From Pseudomonas protegens CHA0 (GTDB lineage: Bacteria; Pseudomonadota; Gammaproteobacteria; Pseudomonadales; Pseudomonadaceae): DNA of 64,000 nt. Each line of letters opens with the position of its first letter. The stretch's first letter is position 1. The position numbers were made by a program, and so were the translations under genes. The stretch covers positions 497,001 to 561,000 of the forward strand of contig NC_021237.1 in the NCBI RefSeq assembly GCF_000397205.1, read 5' to 3'. Shown one piece after another: positions 18,062-33,550 of this stretch. Under the pieces are notes generated by a model. The model did not search any database. It worked only from the letters and a program-made list of their open reading frames with translations, and was not told the origin of the DNA.

Positions 18062-19123
18062 GTGCTTGGACTCTTCAGCAAAAAGCCGAGTTCCCTCATG
18101 GGGATCGATATCAATGCGACATCGGTCACGCTTCTGGCCCTGGGGCGCCAGGGGCAGGGGTACCGGGTCGAGGCCTACGCCAGGGAGCCCCTGGCGCCCA
18201 ATACTGTGCTTGACCAACACATTGCCGACCCCGAGGCCCTGGCCGCGGCCCTGTCCCGCGCCTGGCTCAAGACGGGCAGCCGGCTCAAGGGGGCGGCGGT
18301 AGCGGTGGCCGGCGAGGCGGTGATCAGCAAACTGATCGAGATGCCGGCGGGCCTGCACACCGACGAACTGGAGCAGCAGGTCCGGCTGGAAGCCGGCCAG
18401 TACATTCCCTATCCCCTGGAAGACGTGGCCCTGGATTTTGAAGTGCAGGGGCCGGTGCCCGGTAATCCGCAGCGGGTTCAGGTGCTGCTGGTAGCCTGTC
18501 GCAACGAGCGGGTAGAAGCTCTGGAAACGGTATTGGGCCTGGCCGGCCTGACAGCCCGGGTGGTGGATACCCAGCCCCTGGCTCTGGAGCGCTGCCTGTT
18601 GCTGCTGGCGGCGCACCTGCCGCTGGCGACTCCTGGCGCCGTGGCGTTGCTGGATATAGGCCCGGCCCTCAGCCGTTTCAGCGTCCTGCACGGCCAGCGA
18701 GTGATCTATAACCGTGAGCAGCTTTTCGGTAGCGGGCTGCTGATGGAAGCGCTCCAGCGTCGATACGGGCTGACACTGGAGCAGGCATTGCTGGCGCAGA
18801 GCCAGGACCGTTTGCCACAGGGTTGCGCCGAAGAGTTGCTGCAACCCTTCGAGCAGGAGGTGCTGCAACAGGTCAGCCGTTCCCTGCAGCAGTTCGCCAC
18901 CTCGCCTCAGCAACAGCCCCTGGTGCAACTGCTGCTGGCCGGAGACGGTAGCGGGCTGGCCGGCCTGGAGCGGCGGGTGGAGGGCGAGACAGGCATCGAT
19001 ACGTCGCTGGCCAATCCTTTCCGGGCCATGCCGATGGGGCCTCGAGTCGACCCCCAGGTATTGAATGAACAGGCGCCGAACCTGCTCCTGGCCTGTGGCT
19101 TGGCCCTGCGAGGGTTCGACTGA
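18062..19123 (+). CDS. pilM: Type IV pilus inner-membrane platform protein PilM
   Basis: A 353-residue FtsA/actin-like cytoplasmic protein that binds the N-terminal tail of PilN and links the pilus motor to the alignment complex. The N-terminal GLFSKKPSSLMGIDINATSV and the nucleotide-site segment ALLDIGPALSRFSVLHGQRVI are typical. A GTG at 18062 preceded by AGGGAA is preferred to the TTG two codons earlier. The stop overlaps the pilN ATG, the first of a chain of overlaps through pilP. Confidence 0.95.
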   Translation: MLGLFSKKPSSLMGIDINATSVTLLALGRQGQGYRVEAYAREPLAPNTVLDQHIADPEALAAALSRAWLKTGSRLKGAAVAVAGEAVISKLIEMPAGLHTDELEQQVRLEAGQYIPYPLEDVALDFEVQGPVPGNPQRVQVLLVACRNERVEALETVLGLAGLTARVVDTQPLALERCLLLLAAHLPLATPGAVALLDIGPALSRFSVLHGQRVIYNREQLFGSGLLMEALQRRYGLTLEQALLAQSQDRLPQGCAEELLQPFEQEVLQQVSRSLQQFATSPQQQPLVQLLLAGDGSGLAGLERRVEGETGIDTSLANPFRAMPMGPRVDPQVLNEQAPNLLLACGLALRGFD

Positions 19124-19689
19124 TGGCGCGGATCAACCTGTTGCCCTGGCGCGAGGCCTCGCGCGAACTGAGGCGTCGGCGTTTCCTGCAGATGCTGGCG
19201 ATGATGGTCGTGCTCGGGGGCGGGGTCATTCTGTTGGCCGACGCCTATATAAGCCGAGTGATCGAGCGCCAGCATTTGCGCAACCAGTATCTGGGCCAGG
19301 CGACGGCACGCCTGGATGAGCAGATCGCCAGCATCCAGGGGCTCAAGGCGCAACGACAGCAGTTGCTCGAACGCATGGGCATCATCGAAGAGCTGCAGGG
19401 CAACCGCTCCAACAGTGTGCGGATTTTTCAGCAGTTGGCCCGCAGCCTGCCTGATGGCGTGTACTTCACCGAGGTGGATCTGCAGGGGCAGAACCTTGGA
19501 ATCAGCGGTGCCGCCGAGTCAAACAACAGGGTGTCCGACCTGATGCGCAATCTGCAGGCTGCCGAGGGTTTTGCTGCCCCCAGCCTGACCGAGGTGAAGA
19601 ACGCGGTGGACGCCCAGCAAGGGCTGAACAACCTGTTCCGGCTGAATGTCGGGCAGACGCCCGGGCCAACCGGGGAGCTTCGGCAATGA
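19123..19689 (+). CDS. pilN: Type IV pilus assembly protein PilN
   Basis: 188 residues with one transmembrane helix (about 22-42, LQMLAMMVVLGGGVILLAD). The conserved cytoplasmic tail ARINLLPWRE contacts PilM. A coiled coil and a periplasmic ferredoxin-like domain follow. PilN and PilO form a heterodimer that connects the inner-membrane platform to PilP and PilQ. The start overlaps the pilM stop (TGATG) and the end overlaps pilO by four bases. Confidence 0.95.
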   Translation: MARINLLPWREASRELRRRRFLQMLAMMVVLGGGVILLADAYISRVIERQHLRNQYLGQATARLDEQIASIQGLKAQRQQLLERMGIIEELQGNRSNSVRIFQQLARSLPDGVYFTEVDLQGQNLGISGAAESNNRVSDLMRNLQAAEGFAAPSLTEVKNAVDAQQGLNNLFRLNVGQTPGPTGELRQ

Positions 19690-20309
19690 CCCCTCGACAA
19701 TGGCTGGCAGAGTTGCGGCGTATCGATCTGCGGGAGCTGGAGCTGGCCAACCTGGGCTCCTGGCCCGGGCCGGCCAGGAGTCTGGTGGCGGCCCTGCTTC
19801 TGCTGCTGGTTCTGCTAGTGGGCTACGGCTTTTACCTGAGCCCGCACCTGGAGCAACTGGAGCGCCAGCGCCAGGAGGAAGCTCGTCTCAGGCAGGAGTT
19901 TGCCGGCAAGGCGCGCCAGGGAGCCAATTTGCCGCGCTACCAGGAGCAGTTGGCCGTCATACGCAACAGCTTCGACCTGCTGTTGCGTCAGTTGCCCAGC
20001 GACACCGAGGTCCCCGGCCTGCTGGAGGACATCAGTCGCGTGGGGCTGGGCAGTGGCCTGGCCTTCGAGGAAATCAGGCTGCAACCGGAGGTGGCCAGGC
20101 AGTTCTACGTCGAGTTGCCGATCCAGATTACTGTCACCGGGGCCTATCACGACCTGGCGAGCTTCGTCAGTGGCGTCGCCGGCCTGCCGCGCATCGTCAC
20201 CTTGCATGATTTTCGCATTCAGCCTGTGGCGGCGGGCAATCCGGCGCTGTTGCGCATGAGCATCGAGGCGCGCACCTACAGGTACGACGCTCCGGAGCCG
20301 CACTCATGA
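19686..20309 (+). CDS. pilO: Type IV pilus assembly protein PilO
   Basis: 207 residues: a cytoplasmic amphipathic start (LAELRRIDLRELELANLG), one transmembrane helix (about 30-50), a coiled coil (YLSPHLEQLERQRQEE) and a periplasmic domain with the PilO signature (LPSDTEVPGLLEDIS, LPIQITVTGAYHDL). It is the partner of PilN. It starts at an ATGA overlap with pilN and ends in an ATGA overlap with pilP, so the proteins are probably made in matched amounts. Confidence 0.95.
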   Translation: MTPRQWLAELRRIDLRELELANLGSWPGPARSLVAALLLLLVLLVGYGFYLSPHLEQLERQRQEEARLRQEFAGKARQGANLPRYQEQLAVIRNSFDLLLRQLPSDTEVPGLLEDISRVGLGSGLAFEEIRLQPEVARQFYVELPIQITVTGAYHDLASFVSGVAGLPRIVTLHDFRIQPVAAGNPALLRMSIEARTYRYDAPEPHS

Positions 20310-20836
20310 GGCGCCTGCGCTGGGCGGTGCTTGGCTGCCTTTGTGCCGGGCTGTGGGGGTGTGGTGGCGCCGATGACGACTTTGCCGACCTGGACGCCTA
20401 CATGAACCAGATGCGCCTGCAAGCGCCCGGGCCGATTGAACCAATCCCGGTAATCCGGTCTTACCCCTCGTTCACCTATGACGCCAGCGCATTGCGTAGT
20501 CCGTTCCAGCCGCCGCAAAGGCTTGACCTGGCGGCCCGTCGGCAAGGGGCCAGTGCGGTCCGGCCCGACCCGCAGCGAGCCCGGCAATACCTGGAGGGGT
20601 TCGATATCGAGCAGTTGCAAATGGTCGGGACCCTGTCCAACGCCTCCGGGAGCTTTGCCCTGTTGCGCGGCGCAGGTGGCATCCACCGCTTGCAGGTGGG
20701 CGACTACCTGGGGCGCAACGAAGGCCGGGTTGTGACCATCAGCGAATCGCAGATCGAGGTGGTGGAAATTGTTCCCGATGGAGCGGGAGCCTGGCTGGAG
20801 CGGCCGCGAACACTGGCGCTGAAAAAACACTCTTAA
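20306..20836 (+). CDS. pilP: Type IV pilus assembly lipoprotein PilP
   Basis: 176 residues with a lipoprotein signal peptide ending in the lipobox LWGC (Cys19). An extended proline-rich segment follows (about 40-75), then a C-terminal beta-sandwich HR domain (about 90-165, LEGFDIEQLQMVGTL). PilP is anchored in the inner membrane and joins the PilN/PilO dimer to the secretin PilQ. The gene ends 14 bp before pilQ. Confidence 0.94.
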   Translation: MRRLRWAVLGCLCAGLWGCGGADDDFADLDAYMNQMRLQAPGPIEPIPVIRSYPSFTYDASALRSPFQPPQRLDLAARRQGASAVRPDPQRARQYLEGFDIEQLQMVGTLSNASGSFALLRGAGGIHRLQVGDYLGRNEGRVVTISESQIEVVEIVPDGAGAWLERPRTLALKKHS

Positions 20837-20850
20837 GTGGAATCTGGAAA

Positions 20851-22602
20851 ATGAACAGGACTGTTTCAGCCCTCGGTGTAGCGCTATGGATAGCGCTGCT
20901 GGCACCGCTGGTCGGCGCCGCCGAGCCCAAGCCCGCTGCTCCGGGGACGGCAGCTCGGGCGCCTGCAAAGCCGCAGGCAGTGGCCGGGTCGATACGCGGC
21001 GTGGATTTTCAGCGCGGCGAGGAGGGCGAAGGCAATGTGCTGATCGACCTGTCCGACCCGCGCATCGCTGTCGATGTCCAGCGGCGCGAGGGCCGAATCG
21101 TCCTCGATTTTGCCCGTACCCAATTGCCCGAGGCGCTGCGGGTTCGCCTGGACGTCAAGGATTTCGCCACCCCGGTGCAGTACATCACTGCGGATACGGC
21201 TGCCGGGCGTACCACCGTCACCCTGGAGCCCAAGGGCGCCTTCGACTATTCCACCTTCCAGACCGACAACCGCCTGACGGTCAGTGTCCGCCCCCTGGCC
21301 GAGACCAGCAGCAGGGCGGCTGCGGCCCGACCTGCCTACAAGGGGGAAAAGCTCTCGCTGAACTTTCAGGACATCGAGGTGCGCTCGGTGCTGCAATTGA
21401 TCGCCGATTTCACGGGCCTCAACCTGGTGGCCAGCGACACCGTGCAGGGCGGCATCACCCTGCGCCTGCAGAACGTGCCCTGGGATCAGGCCCTGGATCT
21501 GGTGCTACGGACCAAGGGCCTTGATTCGCGCAAGATCGGCAATGTGCTGCTGGTGGCTCCGGCGGATGAGATTGCCGCCCGCGAGCGTCAGGAGCTGGAG
21601 TCGCAGAAGCAGCTGGAGGACCTGGCGCCGTTGCGTCGGGAGCTGCTTCAGGTCAACTACGCCAAGGCGGCGGACATCGCCAAGCTGTTCCAGTCGGTGA
21701 CCCGCGCCGAGGAAAAAGCCGATGAGCGTGGCTCGATCACCGTGGACGAACGCACCAACAGCATCATTGCCTACCAGAGCCAGGAGCGCCTCGACGAACT
21801 TCGGCGCATCGTCGCCCAGCTGGATGTTCCCGTGCGCCAGGTGATGATCGAAGCGCGCATCGTCGAGGCCAACGTTGACTACGACAAGAGCCTGGGCGTG
21901 CGCTGGGGCGGCTCGGTGCAGAACCAGGGCAACTGGAGCGCCAGCGGGGTGCAGAACGCTGCCAGCGGTTCCAGCGGCATCGGCGCTCCGGGCAGCGGCG
22001 GCAGCAACTCACCCTTTGTCGATCTGGGGGCTAGCGCCCATACCTCGGGCATCGGCATCGCCTACATCACCGACAACGTGCTGCTGGACCTGGAGTTGAC
22101 CGCCATGGAGAAGACCGGCAACGGCGAGATCGTTTCCCAGCCCAAGGTGGTCACCTCCGACAAGGAAACCGCAAAGATCCTCAAGGGCACCGAGATCCCC
22201 TACCAGGAAGCCAGCTCCAGCGGCGCTACCTCGGTGTCCTTCAAGGAGGCGTCGCTGTCGCTTGAAGTGACGCCGCAGATCACCCCGGACAACCGCATCA
22301 TCATGGAGGTCAAGGTCACCAAGGATGAGCCGGACTACCTGAACAAGGTCCAGGATGTACCGCCGATCAAGAAGAACGAGGTCAATGCCAAGGTACTGGT
22401 CAACGACGGGGCGACCATCGTCATCGGCGGGGTTTTCTCGAATACCCAGAGCAAGGTTGTAGATAAAGTGCCATTTCTTGGCGATGTGCCGTATCTTGGC
22501 CGCCTTTTCCGGCGTGACGTGGTGTCGGAGAAAAAATCCGAGCTGCTGGTATTTCTCACTCCGCGTATCATGAACAACCAGGCGATTGCTGTGAGTCGTT
22601 GA
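20851..22602 (+). CDS. pilQ: Type IV pilus secretin PilQ (short form, one AMIN domain)
   Basis: 583 residues with a signal peptide (cleavage near VGAAEP, residue 24). One AMIN peptidoglycan-binding domain (about 45-150) is followed by a secretin/TonB short N-terminal domain (about 165-215), an N1 KH-like domain (about 260-330) and the outer-membrane secretin barrel (about 390-575). The terminal motif [15 protein letters not shown] is characteristic. It forms the outer-membrane gate for pili. P. aeruginosa PilQ is about 714 residues with two AMIN domains, so this copy appears to lack one. The barrel region is intact. Confidence 0.93.
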   Translation: MNRTVSALGVALWIALLAPLVGAAEPKPAAPGTAARAPAKPQAVAGSIRGVDFQRGEEGEGNVLIDLSDPRIAVDVQRREGRIVLDFARTQLPEALRVRLDVKDFATPVQYITADTAAGRTTVTLEPKGAFDYSTFQTDNRLTVSVRPLAETSSRAAAARPAYKGEKLSLNFQDIEVRSVLQLIADFTGLNLVASDTVQGGITLRLQNVPWDQALDLVLRTKGLDSRKIGNVLLVAPADEIAARERQELESQKQLEDLAPLRRELLQVNYAKAADIAKLFQSVTRAEEKADERGSITVDERTNSIIAYQSQERLDELRRIVAQLDVPVRQVMIEARIVEANVDYDKSLGVRWGGSVQNQGNWSASGVQNAASGSSGIGAPGSGGSNSPFVDLGASAHTSGIGIAYITDNVLLDLELTAMEKTGNGEIVSQPKVVTSDKETAKILKGTEIPYQEASSSGATSVSFKEASLSLEVTPQITPDNRIIMEVKVTKDEPDYLNKVQDVPPIKKNEVNAKVLVNDGATIVIGGVFSNTQSKVVDKVPFLGDVPYLGRLFRRDVVSEKKSELLVFLTPRIMNNQAIAVSR

Positions 22603-22606
22603 TTCT

Positions 22607-23125
22607 GTGCGAAATTTGATTCTTGTTGGGCCGATGGGGGCTGGAAAAAGCACCATCGGTCGCTTACTGGCCAAAGAGCTGCGCCTGCCATTCAAAGATT
22701 CCGATAAGGAAATTGAACTGCGTACAGGCGCGAATATCCCGTGGATCTTCGATAAGGAAGGCGAACCGGGCTTTCGTGATCGCGAACAGGCGATGATCGC
22801 CGAGCTCTGTGGCACTGACGGCGTGGTCCTGGCCACTGGCGGTGGTGCAGTGATGCGCGAGGCCAATCGTCGGGCGCTGCACGCTGGCGGACGAGTGGTC
22901 TATCTGCACGCCTCGGTCGAGCAACAGGTGGGGCGCACCGCCCGGGACCGCAATCGTCCCCTGCTGCGCACCGCCGATCCGGCCAAGACCCTGCGCGACC
23001 TGCTGGAAATCCGCGACCCGCTTTATCGGGAAATTGCCGATCTGGTGGTGGAAACCGATGAGCGGCCGCCACGAATGGTGGTGCTGGACATACTGGAGCG
23101 CCTGCAGCAGCTGCCACCCCGTTAA
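22607..23125 (+). CDS. aroK: Shikimate kinase
   Basis: 172-residue P-loop kinase that phosphorylates shikimate in aromatic amino acid synthesis. Walker A is GPMGAGKST (about 8-16). The shikimate-site residues appear in DSDKEIE, FRDRE and the GGG of ATGGGAV, and the lid Arg in RDRNRPLL. The start is GTG at 22607, four bases after the pilQ stop, so it is probably transcribed with the pilus genes as well as with aroB. Confidence 0.95.
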
Positions 23126-23270
23126 TGCGTCGAGCGAAATGCGCTATTCTCGGCGTCGCGCCAGACCGCCAAGGTGTGGCGCAGAGCTATCGGGCTGCGT
23201 CAGAAGACCAGACGAGGCCCATCGTCAATGCAGGGCACAATGCCTGCTTCCATCTTCACTGTGGGGACAC

Positions 23271-24371
23271 ATGCAGACACTTAAGGTCGATCTAGGCGAG
23301 CGCAGCTACCCGATTCACATTGGTGAAGGTCTGTTGGACCAGCCCGAGCTGCTGGTGCCGCATATCGCCGGGCGGCAAGCGGCGATCATTTCCAATGAGA
23401 CCGTCGCGCCGCTTTACCTTGAGCGCCTGACCCGCAGCCTGGGGCAGTTCTCGGTGATCTCGGTGGTTCTGCCCGATGGCGAGGCCTACAAGAACTGGGA
23501 AACCCTGCAGTTGATCTTCGATGGCCTGCTCACTGCGCGCCACGATCGACGCACTACCATCATCGCCCTCGGTGGCGGCGTGATCGGTGATATGGCCGGC
23601 TTTGCCGCGGCCTGCTACCAGCGGGGCGTGGATTTCATCCAGATTCCTACCACCCTCCTGTCCCAGGTGGACTCTTCGGTGGGCGGCAAGACCGGTATCA
23701 ACCACCCGCTGGGCAAGAACATGGTCGGCGCCTTCTACCAGCCGAACGTGGTGCTGATCGATACCACCAGCCTTAACACCCTGCCCAGCCGCGAGCTGTC
23801 GGCAGGTCTGGCGGAAGTGATCAAGTACGGCCTGATCTGCGACGAGCCCTTCCTCACCTGGCTGGAAGAGAACGTCGACCGCCTGCGGGCCCTGGACCAG
23901 CAGGCCCTGACTTACGCCATCGAGCGCTCCTGTGCGGCCAAGGCCGCGGTAGTGGGTGCCGACGAACGTGAATCGGGAGTGCGGGCCACCCTCAACCTGG
24001 GGCATACCTTCGGCCACGCCATCGAAACCCACATGGGGTACGGTGTGTGGCTGCACGGTGAGGCGGTGGCTGCTGGCACCGTAATGGCCCTGGAAATGTC
24101 CGCGCGCCTGGGCTGGATCACCAGCCAGGAGCGTGACCGCGGTATTCGCCTGTTCCAGCGCGCGGGCTTGCCGGTCATCCCGCCAGAGGAAATGAGCGAA
24201 GCGGATTTTCTCGAACACATGGCAATTGACAAGAAAGTGATCGACGGTCGTTTGCGTCTGGTGCTGTTGCGCCGCATGGGCGAAGCCGTAGTGACCGACG
24301 ATTATCCGAAAGAGGTTTTACAGGCCACGCTGGGAGCGGACTACCGCGCCCTGGCTCAGCTTAAAGGTTAA
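23271..24371 (+). CDS. aroB: 3-dehydroquinate synthase
   Basis: A 366-residue NAD- and metal-dependent enzyme that converts DAHP to 3-dehydroquinate, the second step of the shikimate pathway. Visible motifs are [11 protein letters not shown] (NAD loop), [20 protein letters not shown], and metal-binding His residues in [11 protein letters not shown] and WLHGEAV. The ATG at 23271 gives the standard start [15 protein letters not shown]. The frame is open upstream to 23034, but that stretch overlaps aroK. The 145-bp gap to aroK may hold a second promoter; none was clear. Confidence 0.97.
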   Translation: MQTLKVDLGERSYPIHIGEGLLDQPELLVPHIAGRQAAIISNETVAPLYLERLTRSLGQFSVISVVLPDGEAYKNWETLQLIFDGLLTARHDRRTTIIALGGGVIGDMAGFAAACYQRGVDFIQIPTTLLSQVDSSVGGKTGINHPLGKNMVGAFYQPNVVLIDTTSLNTLPSRELSAGLAEVIKYGLICDEPFLTWLEENVDRLRALDQQALTYAIERSCAAKAAVVGADERESGVRATLNLGHTFGHAIETHMGYGVWLHGEAVAAGTVMALEMSARLGWITSQERDRGIRLFQRAGLPVIPPEEMSEADFLEHMAIDKKVIDGRLRLVLLRRMGEAVVTDDYPKEVLQATLGADYRALAQLKG

Positions 24372-24381
24372 TAAGATCCCG

Positions 24382-25962
24382 ATGACTAGTTTGCACGCCG
24401 ACGAGGCTTTCCTCGGCCATTACCAGTTGAGCCACGATCCTTTCGCTCCCCGGGTCCCTGGCTTCAAGTTCTTTCCTGCCCAGCGCAAGCCCGTGCTGGG
24501 GCAACTGCATCACCTGGCCCGCTACAGCCAGTTGCTGCTGGTGGTCACCGGGCCTCAGGGCAGCGGCAAGACCCTGCTGCGCCAGGCGCTGGTAGCCAGT
24601 ACCAACAAGCAATCGGTGCAGAGCGTGGTGGTGTCGGCCCGCGGCGCCGGCGACGCTGCCGGCGTGCTGCGCCAGGTGGCCCAGGCGCTGAACGTGGCCG
24701 AGGCTGAAATCGGCGCGATCCTCGCCCAGGTAGTGCAGCTGGCCCTGACCGGTCAGGAAGTCTATCTGCTGGTGGATGACGCCGAGCAGCTCGACGAGTC
24801 CGCCCTCGAGGCCCTGCTGGCCCTGGCGGCCGGCGCACCGGAAGGTCGTCCCCATGTGTTCCTGTTCGGCGAGTCGTCGCTGATCGCCGCACTGGACCAG
24901 CTCAATACCGAGGAAGAGCGCTTCCACGTCATCGAGTTGCAGCCTTATACCGAAGAGGAAACCCGCGAATATCTGGCCCAGCGGCTTGAAGGTGCGGGGC
25001 AGGGCATCGAACTTTTCTCCGCAGATCAGATCAGTGATATTCACGAAGGCTCCGATGGCTGGCCGGGCAACATCAACCAGGTCGCCAGGGATGCAATGAT
25101 CGAAGCAATGATCGCCAGCCGCTCTGCGGTCAAGCGTCCAAGTATGGGGTTCAACATGCCGAAGAAACACGTATTGGCCATCTCCGCTGTCGTGGTGGTG
25201 GCCGTGGCCGCGGCCTGGTTGATGCCGGGCCGCAGCAAGGCTCCAACCACCGGCGCTCCGGCCAATGAGCAAGCGCAACTGCCTTTGGGGCAAACACCGA
25301 CACCCAATGCCAATGGCAGCCCGTCAGTAGAGTTCGCCGGTTCGTCACAGCCAATGCCGCTGCCGTTGGTCGGCCAGTCGCAGCCCGTGATGCGCGGTCC
25401 TCTGGCCGAAGCCGCAGGGGGTATCAGTGAGGGTGACGACGGGGTACCGGTTGAAGGCTCCAGCGCCGTTCCACCGACCGTGACCACCACCGCGCCGCCT
25501 GCTGGGGCTACGGCTGGCCCGACGCCGACTCCGGCAGCGCGTCCAACCCCGGCACCGACCCAGGTGGCCACGGCCAAGCCTGCGCCTGCCGCCAAGCCGG
25601 CAGAGAAACCAGTGGCAGCCAAGCCTGCTCCGGCCAAGCCGGCCGAGAAGCCGGTCACCGTGGCCAAGGCCGCCGGTGGCAGCTGGTACGCTGGCCAGGC
25701 GCCAGGCAACTACGTGGTGCAGATCCTCGGCACCAGCTCGGAAGCCACCGCGCAGAACTTCGTCAAGGAACAGGGCGGCGAATACCGCTACTTCAAGAAA
25801 GTCCTCAACGGCAAGCCGCTGTATGTGATCACCTACGGCAACTTCGCAAGCCGCGATGCAGCGGTCAGCGCCATCAAATCCTTGCCAGCGAAGGTTCAGG
25901 CTGGTAAACCTTGGCCTCGCACTGTCGCTAGCGTTCAACAAGAACTGGCAACAACTCGCTGA
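24382..25962 (+). CDS. damX: DamX-like AAA ATPase with transmembrane helix and SPOR domain
   Basis: 526 residues. The N-terminal half is an ExeA/GspA-like AAA ATPase with Walker A GPQGSGKT (57-64) and Walker B-type VYLLVDDAEQ (about 128). One transmembrane helix follows near 262-280, then a long Pro/Ala/Lys-rich periplasmic linker (about 285-435). A C-terminal SPOR domain (about 440-520, NYVVQILGTSSEATAQ) binds septal peptidoglycan. The position after aroB matches damX of enterobacteria, where it affects cell division. E. coli DamX has no recognisable ATPase domain, so cytoplasmic ATPase activity coupled to SPOR is a pseudomonad feature. Confidence 0.85.
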   Translation: MTSLHADEAFLGHYQLSHDPFAPRVPGFKFFPAQRKPVLGQLHHLARYSQLLLVVTGPQGSGKTLLRQALVASTNKQSVQSVVVSARGAGDAAGVLRQVAQALNVAEAEIGAILAQVVQLALTGQEVYLLVDDAEQLDESALEALLALAAGAPEGRPHVFLFGESSLIAALDQLNTEEERFHVIELQPYTEEETREYLAQRLEGAGQGIELFSADQISDIHEGSDGWPGNINQVARDAMIEAMIASRSAVKRPSMGFNMPKKHVLAISAVVVVAVAAAWLMPGRSKAPTTGAPANEQAQLPLGQTPTPNANGSPSVEFAGSSQPMPLPLVGQSQPVMRGPLAEAAGGISEGDDGVPVEGSSAVPPTVTTTAPPAGATAGPTPTPAARPTPAPTQVATAKPAPAAKPAEKPVAAKPAPAKPAEKPVTVAKAAGGSWYAGQAPGNYVVQILGTSSEATAQNFVKEQGGEYRYFKKVLNGKPLYVITYGNFASRDAAVSAIKSLPAKVQAGKPWPRTVASVQQELATTR

Positions 25963-26172
25963 AGATTCGGCGGCCTTACCCAGGCCGCCTCTCCCGGCAA
26001 CCTCAAATTTCCGCATCGGCATGCTGCCTTACAGGCCGCGTGCCTTGTGGTGTCTGCGTCACAGTAGTTTTTGAGTCGCGGCAGTCAAAAGCAAAACTTT
26101 TTGACTAGCACAGCATATCGCTTTAAAACGTTCATAAATGCGACATGAATTTACGACAGATCGTCGCTAAAT

Positions 26173-26201
26173 TTGTGGGGCTTTGTGTCGGTGTGTACAA
26201 T
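26173..26201 (+). promoter_or_regulatory. Sigma-70 promoter candidate for gltBD
   Basis: TTGTGG (26173-26178) and TACAAT (26196-26201) are separated by 17 bp. Transcription would start near 26208, leaving a leader of about 100 bases before gltB. Confidence 0.65.
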
Positions 26202-26274
26202 GACCTCCCTTTTGCCCCCGCAAAGCTGGCGTACGTTCGGCGCGGAATGCAAGTGGTTGAATTGAAAAGAAATT

Positions 26275-26291
26275 TGCCTCTAAAAGAGGCA
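26275..26291 (+). promoter_or_regulatory. Leader hairpin ahead of gltB
   Basis: TGCCTCT, three bases, AGAGGCA: a perfect 7-bp inverted repeat ending 19 bases before the gltB ATG and 4 bases before the GGTGAG ribosome-binding region. No T-tract follows, so it is not a terminator. Confidence 0.5.
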
Positions 26292-26310
26292 GCCTGGTGA
26301 GAAAGTGTCT

Positions 26311-32211
<5,901 letters not shown>

Positions 32212-32218
32212 CCCACCT

Positions 32219-32308
32219 TGCAGGAGCCGGCTGGCCGGCGAACAACGATAACGCGGTGCTGTTGATGCACCGCGTCGATCGCTTCGCCAGCAAGCTGGCT
32301 CCTACGGG
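32219..32308. repeat. REP pair enclosing a separate 9-bp hairpin
   Basis: Outer arms GGAGCCGGCTGGCCGGCGAA and TTCGCCAGCAAGCTGGCTCC face each other. Between them ACGCGGTGC, seven bases, GCACCGCGT forms a perfect 9-bp inverted repeat. It lies eight bases after gltD and may act as a terminator or mRNA-end stabiliser. Confidence 0.85.
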
Positions 32309-32421
32309 ATCTGTGCCCGTCCCGTGACAAATTGACCCCATAGACATAAAGAAACGGCTCTTGCCGTGCCTTTTGTGTCGCGCTCTGAGAAAATGCCCCC
32401 ACTTTTTTTCCGGATGCCGAC

Positions 32422-33489
32422 ATGACTGCCCTGAAGAACGACCGTTTCCTTCGTGCCCTGCTCAAGCAACCCGTAGACGTCACCCCGGTGTGGATGATGC
32501 GTCAGGCTGGGCGCTACTTGCCTGAATACCGTGCCAGCCGCGCCAACGCCGGTGACTTCATGAGCCTGTGCATGAATCCGGAGTTCGCTTGCGAAGTCAC
32601 TCTGCAGCCTCTGGACCGCTATCCACAGCTGGATGCGGCGATCCTCTTCTCCGACATCCTGACCATCCCCGATGCCATGGGCCAAGGCCTGTACTTTGAA
32701 ACCGGCGAAGGCCCGCGCTTCAAGAAAGTGGTCAGCACCCTGGCCGACATCGAAGCCCTGCCGATCCCCGATCCGCACAAGGACCTGGGCTATGTAATGG
32801 ATGCGGTCAGCACCATTCGTCGCGAACTCAACGGCCGTGTGCCGTTGATCGGCTTCTCCGGCAGCCCCTGGACCCTGGCCACCTACATGGTCGAAGGCGG
32901 CTCCTCAAAGGACTTCCGCAAGTCCAAGGCCATGCTCTACGACAACCCGCAAGCCATGCACCTGCTGCTGGACAAGCTGGCCCAGTCGGTCACCGCGTAC
33001 CTGAACGGGCAGATCCGTGCCGGCGCGCAGGCTGTGCAAATCTTCGACAGCTGGGGCGGCAGCCTTTCGGCGGCGGCCTACCAGGAATTCTCCCTGGCCT
33101 ACATGCGCAAGATCGTCAGTGGCCTGATCCGCGAACACGACGGGCGCAAGGTTCCGGTGATCCTCTTCACCAAGGGCGGCGGCCTGTGGCTGGAAAGCAT
33201 TGCCGATGCCGGCGCGGACAGCCTGGGCCTGGACTGGACCTGTGACATCGGCGAAGCCCGCCGCCGGGTCGGCAGCAAGGTATCGCTGCAAGGCAACATG
33301 GACCCTACCGTGCTCTACGCCAACCCGCAGGCGATCCGCAGCGAAGTTGCGCGCATCCTCGCCAGCTACGGCAAGGGCAGCGGCCACGTGTTCAACCTGG
33401 GCCACGGCATCACTCCGGAAGTGAAACCGGAGCACGCCGGAGCCTTCCTGGAAGCGGTGCACGAGTTGTCGGCGCAATACCACGAATAA
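32422..33489 (+). CDS. hemE: Uroporphyrinogen decarboxylase
   Basis: A 355-residue cofactor-free TIM-barrel enzyme that converts uroporphyrinogen III to coproporphyrinogen III in haem synthesis. The signature [16 protein letters not shown] (about 21-36) and the substrate-site Asp in [14 protein letters not shown] are present, as is [13 protein letters not shown]. Length is standard. It is followed after 14 bp by a clear terminator. Confidence 0.97.
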   Translation: MTALKNDRFLRALLKQPVDVTPVWMMRQAGRYLPEYRASRANAGDFMSLCMNPEFACEVTLQPLDRYPQLDAAILFSDILTIPDAMGQGLYFETGEGPRFKKVVSTLADIEALPIPDPHKDLGYVMDAVSTIRRELNGRVPLIGFSGSPWTLATYMVEGGSSKDFRKSKAMLYDNPQAMHLLLDKLAQSVTAYLNGQIRAGAQAVQIFDSWGGSLSAAAYQEFSLAYMRKIVSGLIREHDGRKVPVILFTKGGGLWLESIADAGADSLGLDWTCDIGEARRRVGSKVSLQGNMDPTVLYANPQAIRSEVARILASYGKGSGHVFNLGHGITPEVKPEHAGAFLEAVHELSAQYHE

Positions 33490-33503
33490 GCGCCTCCCTA
33501 AAA

Positions 33504-33530
33504 AACGCCCGGCACCTGCCGGGCGTTTTC
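33504..33530 (+). terminator. Rho-independent terminator of hemE
   Basis: AACGCCCGGCA, three loop bases (CCT), then TGCCGGGCGTT and TTC: an 11-bp perfect stem preceded by an A-run. Confidence 0.92.
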
Positions 33531-33550
33531 ATTGGCGGACACTTTTTGCA

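Larger units (their letters stand above)
25963..26310 (+). other. Intergenic region damX-gltB (348 bp)
   Basis: No gene is seen here. It holds a GGCGGCCT/AGGCCGCC hairpin (25969-25989) without a T-tract just after damX, an AT-richer stretch (about 26085-26175), the gltB promoter candidate at 26173-26201 and a leader hairpin at 26275-26291. Confidence 0.7.

Noticed and set aside
25969..25989. Terminator after damX
   Set aside because: The 8-bp GGCGGCCT stem is perfect but is followed by TCTCCC rather than a T-tract; at best a weak or Rho-linked site.
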